A stretch of 64,000 nucleotides of DNA, from contig JBBRMR010000021.1 of the NCBI GenBank assembly GCA_038230735.1, positions 1 through 64,000 on the forward strand, written 5' to 3'. Shown piece after piece: positions 24,171-32,292 of this stretch. Position numbers and translations under genes: made by a program. Under the pieces are notes generated by a model. It had not been told where the DNA came from. It did no database searches and worked only from the letters and a program-made list of their open reading frames with translations. Each line of letters starts with the position of its first letter. Position 1 is the first letter of the stretch. This DNA comes from Arcicella sp038230735. Its GTDB lineage: Bacteria > Bacteroidota > Bacteroidia > Cytophagales > Spirosomataceae.

Positions 24171-26591
24171 TTAAAACTTAAAATTATAAGAAACTGATGG
24201 AATCAATGAACCAATGATTGATAGCCTAACTGCCTCAATTTCAGCAATTGCCTGATTATATTCATCGGGTTTAATGGAATCCACAGGCGTTTTATCTTCT
24301 TTGGGTTGTGTATAAATTGAAAACGGATTTCTACGATTTGTCAGGTTATAGACTGAAAATACCCACTCCGACTCGCCCTTACCAAACAAGGCTTTCTTGT
24401 TCTTCTTAGTTGCTGAAATATCAAAACGGTTGTACATGGGCAGTCTGACGTTCCCTCTCACCCCCGCACCTGTGATACCATACGTAAAATTCTCATAAGA
24501 ACCTTGTTGTGGGGCTAATGAATAGGGTACTCCCGAAATCAAAGCTAAGTTTGCTCCAAAACTCCATTTTTTATTGAGTTCATACTGCCCAACTACATTC
24601 AAAGTATGCGTTCGGTCGTAGCGAGTGGGATACCAATTCCCACCGTTCAAACTCTCCACTTGACGTTCTGTACGAGCCAAAGTATAGCTCAACCAACCCG
24701 TCAATTTTCCTTTATTTTTCTTAATATACAACTCCACACCATAAGCACGACCTTTGCCAAAAAGCAAATCTTTTTCAAATCTTGGGTTCAAGAAAAGATT
24801 GGAACGGTCGGCATAATCAATTTGATTTTGGAGGTCTTTCCCGTATATTTCCAAAGAAGTTTCGTACTCATTATCACCAAAATTTTTGAAATATCCCAAG
24901 GCAATTTGATCAGATAATTGAGGTTTGATATTATTGGTGGATGATGTCCAAACGTCCAAAGGTGTAGAAGCTGCCGTGTTTGAAAGCAAGTGAATATATT
25001 GCGTTAATCGGTTGTAACTGGCTTTTATGGAGCTATTTGAACCCGTTTCTAATTTCAAATTAAAACGTGGTTCAAAGTTTTGATAGGTTGTTAAAGGCTT
25101 CTCAACATCATTGGGCGAACTGTCCAAATCATAGCCCGAAGTGAAGGTATCTGACACCCCCACGAAACGTCTTGTATAATAAAGATTATCTTTGCTGGTA
25201 TAGTCATATCTCGAATAACGAACCCCGTATTGTAACGATAATTTGGAAGAAACTCGCCATTCATTACCTATATATGCTGAATATTCAACGGAGTTTTTGG
25301 CGGGTGAACCAAAATTAACTCTATTCCCATTGGAGGTTGCCGTTGCTTCGCCTGGGGCAAAATCATACGTCAAGATTTGTCCCCCAAAAGTGAGGGTATT
25401 TTCTGGCGTAATGTAGTAAGTAAAATCAGGTTTGAAACTCAGATTTTTGATGTTAGACTTCCATCTGAACTGATTATTTGGGCGTTTATTATTCAAATCA
25501 GTATCTAATAAATAGTCATAATTACTATAAAAAGCGGTGGTATTCAAGAATAGTTTTGAACTAAAAACATGATTCCAACGGGCAGATAAAGTGCTGTTTC
25601 CCCAATTAAAACCAAACTGATTTCCGAAGACATCACGTCCAAAATATCCCGACAAAAATACCGTATTATTTTGGTCAATATTGTAATTTACTTTTGCCGT
25701 TAAGTCGTAAAAATTGAATTGTGTATCGGCATTATTACCCGTCAAAAATGGCTTTGCCAACACATCCGCATACGAGCGTCTTGCCGCAACAATAAATGAT
25801 GCTTTGTCTTTGATGATGGGTGCTTCAATAGATAACCTACTGAAAATGAATCCAATACCCCCGTTAATTTCTAATTTTTTGGCATTGCCCTCTTTCATCC
25901 TAACGTCCAATATCGAAGAAGCACGTCCCCCATATTGGGCAGGAATTCCTCCTTTGATGAGTTTGACATCCTTGACCGCATCGGGATTGAAAATAGAGAA
26001 AAATCCGAAAAGGTGGGATGAATTATACACGGGTGCATCATCCAAAAGTACTAAATTTTGGTCGATTGAACCACCCCGAACGTTGAATCCCGTTGCCCCT
26101 TCACCAACCGTTGAAACGCCTGGTAACAGTTGAATAGCACGCACCAAATCTACTTCTCCCAAGAGTGCGGGAATTTTTTTGATGGTTTTCATATCCACTT
26201 TATTAACCGACATTTCTATTGCCTTGATATTGTCGTCTTCACGCTTGCCACTCACGACAACTTCTTCCAATTCTTGCCCGTCTTCTTGAACCTCAACATT
26301 AAAAACCTGATTAATTTCAGTCAATTTAATGTCTTTGATTGCCTTGCGATAACCTACTGATGAAACCACCAAAGTATAATTTCCTTTGGGTAAGGTCAGG
26401 GAATAAAAACCGTAAGTATTAGTAGTTGTACCCGTGAGGAGTTCCTTTACAAAAACTGAAGCACCGATTAAGCCCTCGCCGTTTTTGTTGTCTTTAACGT
26501 AGCCACTGACCGTCAATTTCTCCGATTGAGCAAACAAACCCAAAGGCAGAAAACACAGCAATGATAAAGATTTTTGAATAAATTTTAACAT
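24171..26591 (-). CDS. TonB-dependent receptor with carboxypeptidase-like N-terminal domain
   Basis: An 806-residue outer membrane receptor. The start at 26591 gives the signal peptide MLKFIQKSLSLLCFLPLGLF-A; the ATG at 26639 is rejected. The CarboxypepD_reg-like domain is at about 22-105 (SGYVKDNKNGEGLIGASVFV, FYSLTLPKGNYTLVVSSVGY). The plug follows (IKKIPALLGEVDLVRAIQLL, FNVRGGSIDQNLVLLDDAPV), then a 22-strand type barrel ending SYNFKF. It imports a large substrate using TonB energy; the ligand is unknown. It pairs with DUF4249 downstream. Confidence 0.92.
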   Translation of the reverse strand: MLKFIQKSLSLLCFLPLGLFAQSEKLTVSGYVKDNKNGEGLIGASVFVKELLTGTTTNTYGFYSLTLPKGNYTLVVSSVGYRKAIKDIKLTEINQVFNVEVQEDGQELEEVVVSGKREDDNIKAIEMSVNKVDMKTIKKIPALLGEVDLVRAIQLLPGVSTVGEGATGFNVRGGSIDQNLVLLDDAPVYNSSHLFGFFSIFNPDAVKDVKLIKGGIPAQYGGRASSILDVRMKEGNAKKLEINGGIGFIFSRLSIEAPIIKDKASFIVAARRSYADVLAKPFLTGNNADTQFNFYDLTAKVNYNIDQNNTVFLSGYFGRDVFGNQFGFNWGNSTLSARWNHVFSSKLFLNTTAFYSNYDYLLDTDLNNKRPNNQFRWKSNIKNLSFKPDFTYYITPENTLTFGGQILTYDFAPGEATATSNGNRVNFGSPAKNSVEYSAYIGNEWRVSSKLSLQYGVRYSRYDYTSKDNLYYTRRFVGVSDTFTSGYDLDSSPNDVEKPLTTYQNFEPRFNLKLETGSNSSIKASYNRLTQYIHLLSNTAASTPLDVWTSSTNNIKPQLSDQIALGYFKNFGDNEYETSLEIYGKDLQNQIDYADRSNLFLNPRFEKDLLFGKGRAYGVELYIKKNKGKLTGWLSYTLARTERQVESLNGGNWYPTRYDRTHTLNVVGQYELNKKWSFGANLALISGVPYSLAPQQGSYENFTYGITGAGVRGNVRLPMYNRFDISATKKNKKALFGKGESEWVFSVYNLTNRRNPFSIYTQPKEDKTPVDSIKPDEYNQAIAEIEAVRLSIIGSLIPSVSYNFKF

Positions 26592-27053
26592 GATGAATAT
26601 TGGAAAAGTTTTAAAAATATAAATATTAACGGTGTTCATTTAAAACGCATTTATGGTCAAAAAAGTTATTATTTGACGCTCAAATTTGGGGGTTTCACAC
26701 TATAATAAAGGATATTGACTTGACTATCAAATATTTAATTTTTAGTGAATATAAAAATACCTGTTTTAATTATCACATTCCTAAAAATCAATATCTAAAG
26801 TGAACATTTGAATAGTACAAATTTACGAAGGTTTGAAAATTAGTCATTATTTTTTTGATGAATGGTTTAAATGTCTTATTTCTGACAACTATAATTCATA
26901 TTACCCCTATTTATTAATAATATTTGAACCATAATAAATTTTTATATTTAAAATAAATTTTCTTTAATCAGTATTATATTACCGATAAAAGTTTTTTATT
27001 TTAAATTATCGTACTAACTTTGCGAGATAATCAGCAACATAACTCTATTTGGT
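26592..27053. other. 462-nt AT-rich intergenic region
   Basis: Divergent region between the TonB receptor and XRE genes. I see no gene, hairpin or word repeat in it. A TAACTTTG box near its right end (27015-27022) suits the XRE gene. Confidence 0.5.
27015..27022 (+). promoter_or_regulatory. Putative -7 box for the XRE gene
   Basis: TAACTTTG matches TAnnTTTG, 31 nt upstream of the XRE start; the -33 region is T-rich but lacks TTG. Confidence 0.45.
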
Positions 27054-27254
27054 ATGAATCTTGAACAGTTAGGCAATATTATTCGTGAAAGAAGAAACGA
27101 ACTCTCTCTAAGCCAAGAAAACCTTAGCGATAGAAGCGATGTAGCCATTAAAACGATTCATTCCATTGAATTAGGTAAAGCAAACCCCTCGGTCAATACT
27201 TTGGGAAAAATCTTGGATAATTTAGGATTGCAGATAATTGTAGTAAATAAATAA
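27054..27254 (+). CDS. Small XRE-family transcriptional regulator
   Basis: A 66-residue protein that is essentially one helix-turn-helix (LGNIIRERRNELSLSQENLS, then SDVAIKTIHSIELGKANPSV). Tail LGLQIIVVNK is typical of HipB-like antitoxins, but no HipA-type kinase gene is beside it; the next gene is the NagB fusion. It could be an orphan regulator. The gap after it is filled by a CGATGTTCG repeat. Confidence 0.8.
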   Translation: MNLEQLGNIIRERRNELSLSQENLSDRSDVAIKTIHSIELGKANPSVNTLGKILDNLGLQIIVVNK

Positions 27255-27261
27255 TTTTCTT

Positions 27262-27346
27262 CGATGTTCGATGCTCGTTTTTCGATGTTTGGTTTTACGC
27301 CGCATCAAATCCCAAACCTCGAATATCGAAAACCGAACATCGAAAA
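27262..27346. repeat. Inverted word repeat, CGATGTTCG family
   Basis: Left CGATGTTCGATGCTCG, TTTTTCGATGTTTGG; right CCAAACCTCGAATATCG, AAAACCGAACATCGAAA. It fills the gap between the XRE and NagB genes. An open frame through it would add 29 residues to NagB from 27264, which I reject. Confidence 0.75.
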
Positions 27347-27350
27347 AAAC

Positions 27351-29252
27351 ATGGAACAAGCCATTTCTTACGAAAGAATTCCCACTAATATTTATGCCGA
27401 TTCGGATGCGGCTTCACGAGCGGTTGCTCACGAAATTGCGGCAATTATTCGCCACAAAGCCCATGAAGGACAACCCGCTATTTTGGGTTTAGCCACGGGT
27501 TCTTCACCCAAAAAAGTTTACGGTGAACTCATCAGAATGCACCGTGAAGAGGGTTTGAGCTTTCAGAATGTTGTTACTTATAATTTGGATGAATATTATC
27601 CGATGGAACCCGATGCTGTTCAGAGTTACGTCCGTTTCATGCGTGAACAACTTTTTGACCACGTGGATATTCCCGCTGGAAACTGGCATTTGCCCGATGG
27701 AACGCTGCCTTTGGATAAACTTTCAGAATTCTGTAAAGACTACGAAGCCCAGATTGAACGTTACGGAGGTCTGGATTTTCAGCTGTTGGGAATTGGTCGA
27801 AATGGACACATCGGTTTCAACGAACCTGGCTCTTTGGTGAACTCAAGGACTCGATTGATGACCCTTGATTTAACCACTCAGATTGATGCTGCGGCAGATT
27901 TTGGCGGTTTAGCGAAGGTCTCGAAGAAGGCCATCACGATGGGAGTTGGTAAAATTATGGAAGCCAAAAGGGTCATTCTTTTAGCTTGGGGAGAACACAA
28001 AGCGATGAATGTTGCCCGTGCGGTGGAGGGTTCAGTTTTATCGGATGTACCCGCTTCGTATTTGCAATTGCACCAGAATGCTTCCTTTATTATCGACACT
28101 TCGGCAGCCGCCGACCTTACCCGTATGAAGACTCCGTGGATGGTTGATAGCGTTACGTGGGACCGCCCAATGATTAAAAAAGCAGTTACCTATCTTGCCC
28201 TAATGGTGAAAAAACCCGTCTTGAAATTAACCAACGCTGACTATAATGAAAACGGGCTTTCCGACCTTTTGGCACTCTATGGACAGGCGTATGATATTAA
28301 TATTGAGGTTTTTAACTATCTCCAACACACCATTACGGGTTGGCCCGGTGGCAAGCCAAATGCGGATGATTCCAACCGTCCAGAAAGAGCATATCCAGCC
28401 AAAAAGAAGGTAATTGTTTTTAGTCCGCACCCCGACGATGATATTATTTCGATGGGTGGAACGCTCCAGCGTCTTCAAGACCAAGGGCATGAAGTACACA
28501 TCGCCTATCAGACTTCGGGGAATATTGCCGTTGCTGATGATGAAGCCCTCCGTTTTGCAGAATTTGTGGTGGATTTTAACGAAAAATTTGAAGCTAATAA
28601 TCCCAAGGCAAACAAGATTTATAAAGAAGCCGCTAAGTTTTTGAAAGCCAAAAAAGATTCGGAAATTGACACTGCCGAGGTTCGGTACATTAAAGGGTTG
28701 ATTAGAAGAGGGGAAGCTAAAAATACTTGCCGATACGTGGGTATCAAGAAGGAGAATATTCACTTTTTGGATATGCCTTTTTACGAAACAGGAACCATCC
28801 AAAAAAGCCCATTGGGAGAAGCTGATACACAAATTGTGATGAATTTAATTGAGGAAATCCAGCCGCATCAAATTTATGCAGCGGGTGATTTAGCCGACCC
28901 ACACGGAACGCATAAGGTCTGTTTAGATGCCATTATGGCGGCAATTCATAAGTTAAAGCACCGTGAATATTTGAATAATTGCTGGGTTTGGTTGTATAAA
29001 GGGGCTTGGCAAGAGTGGGATATTGACCAAATTGAAATGGCAGTTCCAATGTCGCCCGACCAAGTTTTGAAGAAAAGATACGGTATTTTCAAGCATCAAT
29101 CTCAAAAAGACGGCGTACCGTTTCAAGGAACGGATGCCCGTGAGTTTTGGCAACGTGCCGAAGACCGAAACAGCAATACTGCCAACCTTTACAATCAATT
29201 AGGTCTGGCAGAATATCAGGCAATGGAGGCATTTGTGCGATGGCGGTTTTAG
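27351..29252 (+). CDS. nagB: Glucosamine-6-phosphate deaminase fused to PIG-L/LmbE deacetylase domain
   Basis: A 633-residue two-domain protein. N-terminal NagB (about 1-300): LGLATGSSPKKVYGEL phosphate loop, YNLDEYYPM with the catalytic Asp, GRNGHIGFNEPGS and TMGVGKIMEAK. It isomerises and deaminates glucosamine-6-phosphate to fructose-6-phosphate. C-terminal PIG-L domain (about 350-620): FSPHPDDDIISMGGTL near residue 360 and GDLADPHGTHKVC, the Zn ligands of LmbE-type deacetylases. Such fusions are known in Bacteroidota. One chain might thus deacetylate and deaminate GlcNAc-6-P, making NagA unnecessary; this is inference. Confidence 0.92.
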   Translation: MEQAISYERIPTNIYADSDAASRAVAHEIAAIIRHKAHEGQPAILGLATGSSPKKVYGELIRMHREEGLSFQNVVTYNLDEYYPMEPDAVQSYVRFMREQLFDHVDIPAGNWHLPDGTLPLDKLSEFCKDYEAQIERYGGLDFQLLGIGRNGHIGFNEPGSLVNSRTRLMTLDLTTQIDAAADFGGLAKVSKKAITMGVGKIMEAKRVILLAWGEHKAMNVARAVEGSVLSDVPASYLQLHQNASFIIDTSAAADLTRMKTPWMVDSVTWDRPMIKKAVTYLALMVKKPVLKLTNADYNENGLSDLLALYGQAYDINIEVFNYLQHTITGWPGGKPNADDSNRPERAYPAKKKVIVFSPHPDDDIISMGGTLQRLQDQGHEVHIAYQTSGNIAVADDEALRFAEFVVDFNEKFEANNPKANKIYKEAAKFLKAKKDSEIDTAEVRYIKGLIRRGEAKNTCRYVGIKKENIHFLDMPFYETGTIQKSPLGEADTQIVMNLIEEIQPHQIYAAGDLADPHGTHKVCLDAIMAAIHKLKHREYLNNCWVWLYKGAWQEWDIDQIEMAVPMSPDQVLKKRYGIFKHQSQKDGVPFQGTDAREFWQRAEDRNSNTANLYNQLGLAEYQAMEAFVRWRF

Positions 29253-29263
29253 AATTGTATTGA

Positions 29264-29300
29264 AACAGAAAGCCCTCGCAAAATGCAAGGGCTTTCTGTT
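29264..29300. terminator. Bidirectional terminator hairpin
   Basis: AACAGAAAGCCCT pairs with AGGGCTTTCTGTT over 13 bp, with an inner GC/GC step and an AAAAT loop, then T residues. It lies between convergent nagB and the methyltransferase gene. Confidence 0.85.
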
Positions 29301-29316
29301 TTTAAGAATAAAACCT

Positions 29317-29916
29317 TTATTGTTTCGGTTTCAAAACCTTAATATTCCAAGCTCCTTTTGAGGTTTCGGTAAAGGTGGTGTCAATCAAATCAAAGATTTC
29401 TGAAAGGATTGTCCAACGAACACCGTCATCGGTAGTTCTGCCCGTATTCATGGAAATAATCATCATGCCGTCTGGTTTCAGCATCGGAATGTATTTCTCC
29501 AACATCTTTTCTTTAATGGGGGCTAAATAATAAATGGCTTCATTGATGATGATTAAATCGAACTTTTTATCGGTCGTAAAATCATTCATATCGGCGGGGG
29601 AGAAATGTGTTTTCTCGTTCCCGAAACGTTCATTAGCACTGTCAGTAGCGGTTGGTGAAACGTCCGTTCCCCACCAAGAATTATAGGCATCACTGCCCGT
29701 TCGATAAGCTGAAACCCCTTCGGCACAACCCATTTCCAAGATGTCTGGATTCTTTTTCAAGAAACGAATATATCCTGAAATGATACTGAAACGGGGTAGT
29801 TCCTCAATGTTTTCTAAATAAGACCAGCCATTTTTAAAGCGTAAATCCCAGCGGGCTTTGTCGGAACGGATAATTTTTCTCTCGATTAATGAAGATATAT
29901 TGGAAAGGACGCTCAT
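29317..29916 (-). CDS. Class I SAM-dependent methyltransferase
   Basis: A 199-residue Rossmann-type methyltransferase. Motif I is ILEMGCAEGVSAYR, motif II ends in Asp (WWGTDVSP), motif IV is FDLIIINEAIYYL and motif V LKPDGMMIISMN. The family resembles NodS-like enzymes but the substrate is unknown. It shares its architecture and N-terminus (RKIIRSDKARWDLRF against RKILRNNQDRWNYKY) with the next gene; the two look like an old tandem duplication. Confidence 0.8.
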   Translation of the reverse strand: MSVLSNISSLIERKIIRSDKARWDLRFKNGWSYLENIEELPRFSIISGYIRFLKKNPDILEMGCAEGVSAYRTGSDAYNSWWGTDVSPTATDSANERFGNEKTHFSPADMNDFTTDKKFDLIIINEAIYYLAPIKEKMLEKYIPMLKPDGMMIISMNTGRTTDDGVRWTILSEIFDLIDTTFTETSKGAWNIKVLKPKQ

Positions 29917-30008
29917 GGTTTAACGGTGATTAAGGAGTTTAAAATGTAACAAAAATCTTGAACATTGACAGAAAACACAAATTTAACCCATCAACTTCAA
30001 CTATAAAA

Positions 30009-30617
30009 TTATAATACGTTTTTTTTTAATTTTGATTTCAACTCATAAACCTTACAAACCCAAGTACCAAATTGATTGGATTCAGTTCGTTGATTATCAG
30101 AACGATAACCCATTTCTATTTCACGCCATACTCGTTCAGAATGTTTATAGGTATTCATTGTAATGATAAAAATACCGTCTGATTTCAGATAATTTTGGTA
30201 GCGTTGGAGCAATTGGAGAGGATTTTTGCTGTAATAAATGGAATCAGTAATTACAACGGCATCGTATTTTTCTTTGCGAGGTTGATAGACTTCCATATCA
30301 CCCGCCCAGAAAAATGTTTTGTTATCTACAAATTGTTGAGCCTGTTGGATTGCCCAATCAGAGATGTCCGTTCCTTCAAAATATTGGTAGTTTTCGTTGC
30401 CCAACATTTGCTGAAAGACCCCTTCACCACAGCCAATTTCAAGGATTTCAGCGTTGGGCTTTAATGTTTTCAAGGATTCAATGGCGGGTAAAAGCCGATT
30501 GTTGAGTTCGGGATTTTTGAGTCCTTCCCAATCACCTTTGGCGTATTTATAATTCCAACGGTCTTGGTTATTGCGAAGAATTTTTCTACGAAAGAAAGAT
30601 ATGATTGTGGTTAGCAT
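30009..30617 (-). CDS. Class I SAM-dependent methyltransferase, paralogue of the neighbour
   Basis: A 202-residue protein with motif I ILEIGCGEGVFQQML, motif II EGTDISDW, motif IV YDAVVITDSIYYSK and motif V LKSDGIFIITMN. I chose the ATG at 30617 because it aligns with the paralogue's start and leaves about 20 nt after the TATTTTTG promoter; an ATG at 30635 is also open. Ends in KLKKNVL. The two genes are 92 nt apart and probably cotranscribed. Confidence 0.78.
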   Translation of the reverse strand: MLTTIISFFRRKILRNNQDRWNYKYAKGDWEGLKNPELNNRLLPAIESLKTLKPNAEILEIGCGEGVFQQMLGNENYQYFEGTDISDWAIQQAQQFVDNKTFFWAGDMEVYQPRKEKYDAVVITDSIYYSKNPLQLLQRYQNYLKSDGIFIITMNTYKHSERVWREIEMGYRSDNQRTESNQFGTWVCKVYELKSKLKKNVL

Positions 30618-30643
30618 TATTGAGAGAGAAAGCATTTACCTTA

Positions 30644-30651
30644 CAAAAATA
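30644..30651 (-). promoter_or_regulatory. Putative -7 box for the methyltransferase pair
   Basis: Minus-strand TATTTTTG, 26 nt upstream of the start at 30617. It supports that start over the one at 30635. Confidence 0.45.
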
Positions 30652-30853
30652 GTGGAATAATTTTATTTAAAAAAAGAGGCTACTCGAAGCATTAATGATG
30701 CCTAATTTTAAATGTACCCATAAAATTAACGCCAAATTCATCATAATAACACAAACTAAAATCGAATGATTATGAAAAGATTAGCATTTATTCTCTTAAT
30801 ATTGAAAATATGACGAGTTATCCTGATAGTAATATTGTAGTTAAAAAAAAAAC

Positions 30854-32287
30854 CTACGCCAAAACACCTTTCACCACTTTCCCCGCCACATCCGTCAAAC
30901 GATAACGTCTGCCTTGATGTTTGAAGGTCATACGCTCGTGGTCTATGCCCATCAAGTGCATGATGGTGGCTTGAAAATCGTGGACGTGAACGGGGTCTTT
31001 CTGGACATTATACCCAAATTCATCGGTTTCTCCGTAAGTAAAACCCTTTTTTACACCCGCACCCGCCATCCAAATGGTAAAGCATCTGGGATGATGGTCT
31101 CTGCCGTAGTTATCCACCGTTAATTTACCTTGTGAGTAATTAGTTCGCCCGAATTCTCCGCCCCAAATCACGAGCGTATCGTCTAACATTCCTCTTTGCT
31201 TTAGGTCTTTTATTAAAGCTGCCGAAGCTTGGTCGGTGTCTTTGGTAGTCTTTTTGATGTTGGTCGGAAGTCCACCATGATGATCCCAACCTTGATGATA
31301 GAGTTGAATAAACTTAACGTCTTTCTCCGCTAATTTTCTGGCTAACAGACAGTTAGCGGCAAATGTGCCTGGCTTGCGGGCATCTTCACCGTACATATCA
31401 AAAATATAATCGGGTTCTTTCGAGATGTCCAACGTTTCGGGAACGGAGGTTTGCATCCGATACGCCATTTCGTATTGGCTTACTCTCGAATTTATCTCAA
31501 CGTCTTTCACATGATTAAACTGTTCGTGTTGCAATTTTCCTAAATAATCCAACATTCTGCGGCGGTCGGTTCGGTTCATGCCGTTGGGGTCGTTGAGGTA
31601 CAAAACGGGGTCTTTGCCCGAGCGAAACATAACGCCCTGATGTTCGGAAGGCAGAAAACCATTACCCCATAATTTGGCATAAAGCGGTTGGTCGTAATTG
31701 TTGGAACGGGAAAGTAATACCGAAAAAGTAGGCAAATTATTATTATCCGAACCCAAGCCATACGAAATCCAAGAACCAATACTCGGGCGACCCGCTTGTT
31801 GATTTCCCGTTTGGAAAAACGTAACCGCTGGGTCGTGATTGATGGCTTCGGTATTCATCGTTTTGATGAAAGTTAATTCATCGGCAATTTGATGATGATG
31901 GGGCAATAAATCACTCATCCAAGCCCTTGATTTGCCGTATTGAGCAAATTTAAAATCGCCCATTGCCAAGGGAAATGACTTTTGAGAAGCCGACATCCCC
32001 GTCAATCGCTGGTCGCCCCGCACGGAGGCAGGGAGTTGTTGCCCAAACATTTCTTTAAGTTTGGGTTTATAATCAAACAGTTCCAATTGGGAAGGAGCTC
32101 CCGACTGGAAAAGATAAATAATTCGCTTGGCTTTTGGAGCAAAATGTGGACCTTTGAATCCATCCCCCGCAAGGGCTTCCAAAGGATTGAGCATCGATCC
32201 CAAAGCCGCTGCCCCAAGCGTAAGACCAGACTTGAATAAAAATTCACGACGGCTCAATTGATGTTCTACTTCTTGAATATGATTCAT
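30854..32287 (-). CDS. DUF1501 protein, Tat-exported
   Basis: A 477-residue protein of the sulfatase-like DUF1501 family. SRREFLFK (residues 12-19) and the hydrophobic stretch after it form a Tat signal. Core marks: AKRIIYLFQSGAPSQLELFD, LLPHHHQIADELTFIKTM, VIWGGEFGRT and GRDHHPRCFTIWMAGAGV. The alkaline-phosphatase-like fold binds metal; activity is unproven. The DUF1549/DUF1553 gene lies upstream with a 5-nt gap, so both form one operon, an arrangement common in Planctomycetes and some Bacteroidota. Confidence 0.9.
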   Translation of the reverse strand: MNHIQEVEHQLSRREFLFKSGLTLGAAALGSMLNPLEALAGDGFKGPHFAPKAKRIIYLFQSGAPSQLELFDYKPKLKEMFGQQLPASVRGDQRLTGMSASQKSFPLAMGDFKFAQYGKSRAWMSDLLPHHHQIADELTFIKTMNTEAINHDPAVTFFQTGNQQAGRPSIGSWISYGLGSDNNNLPTFSVLLSRSNNYDQPLYAKLWGNGFLPSEHQGVMFRSGKDPVLYLNDPNGMNRTDRRRMLDYLGKLQHEQFNHVKDVEINSRVSQYEMAYRMQTSVPETLDISKEPDYIFDMYGEDARKPGTFAANCLLARKLAEKDVKFIQLYHQGWDHHGGLPTNIKKTTKDTDQASAALIKDLKQRGMLDDTLVIWGGEFGRTNYSQGKLTVDNYGRDHHPRCFTIWMAGAGVKKGFTYGETDEFGYNVQKDPVHVHDFQATIMHLMGIDHERMTFKHQGRRYRLTDVAGKVVKGVLA

Positions 32288-32292
32288 CTTTT

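Noticed and set aside
27054..27254. HipAB toxin-antitoxin locus
   Set aside because: Only a HipB-like HTH gene is present; the next gene is NagB, not HipA.
27264..27350. 29-residue N-terminal extension of NagB from an upstream ATG
   Set aside because: It is a translation of the CGATGTTCG word repeat; NagB homology begins after the ATG at 27351.
28227..28832. 201-residue open frame antisense to nagB
   Set aside because: Lies wholly within a well-supported gene on the other strand, has no recognisable motif and no promoter.
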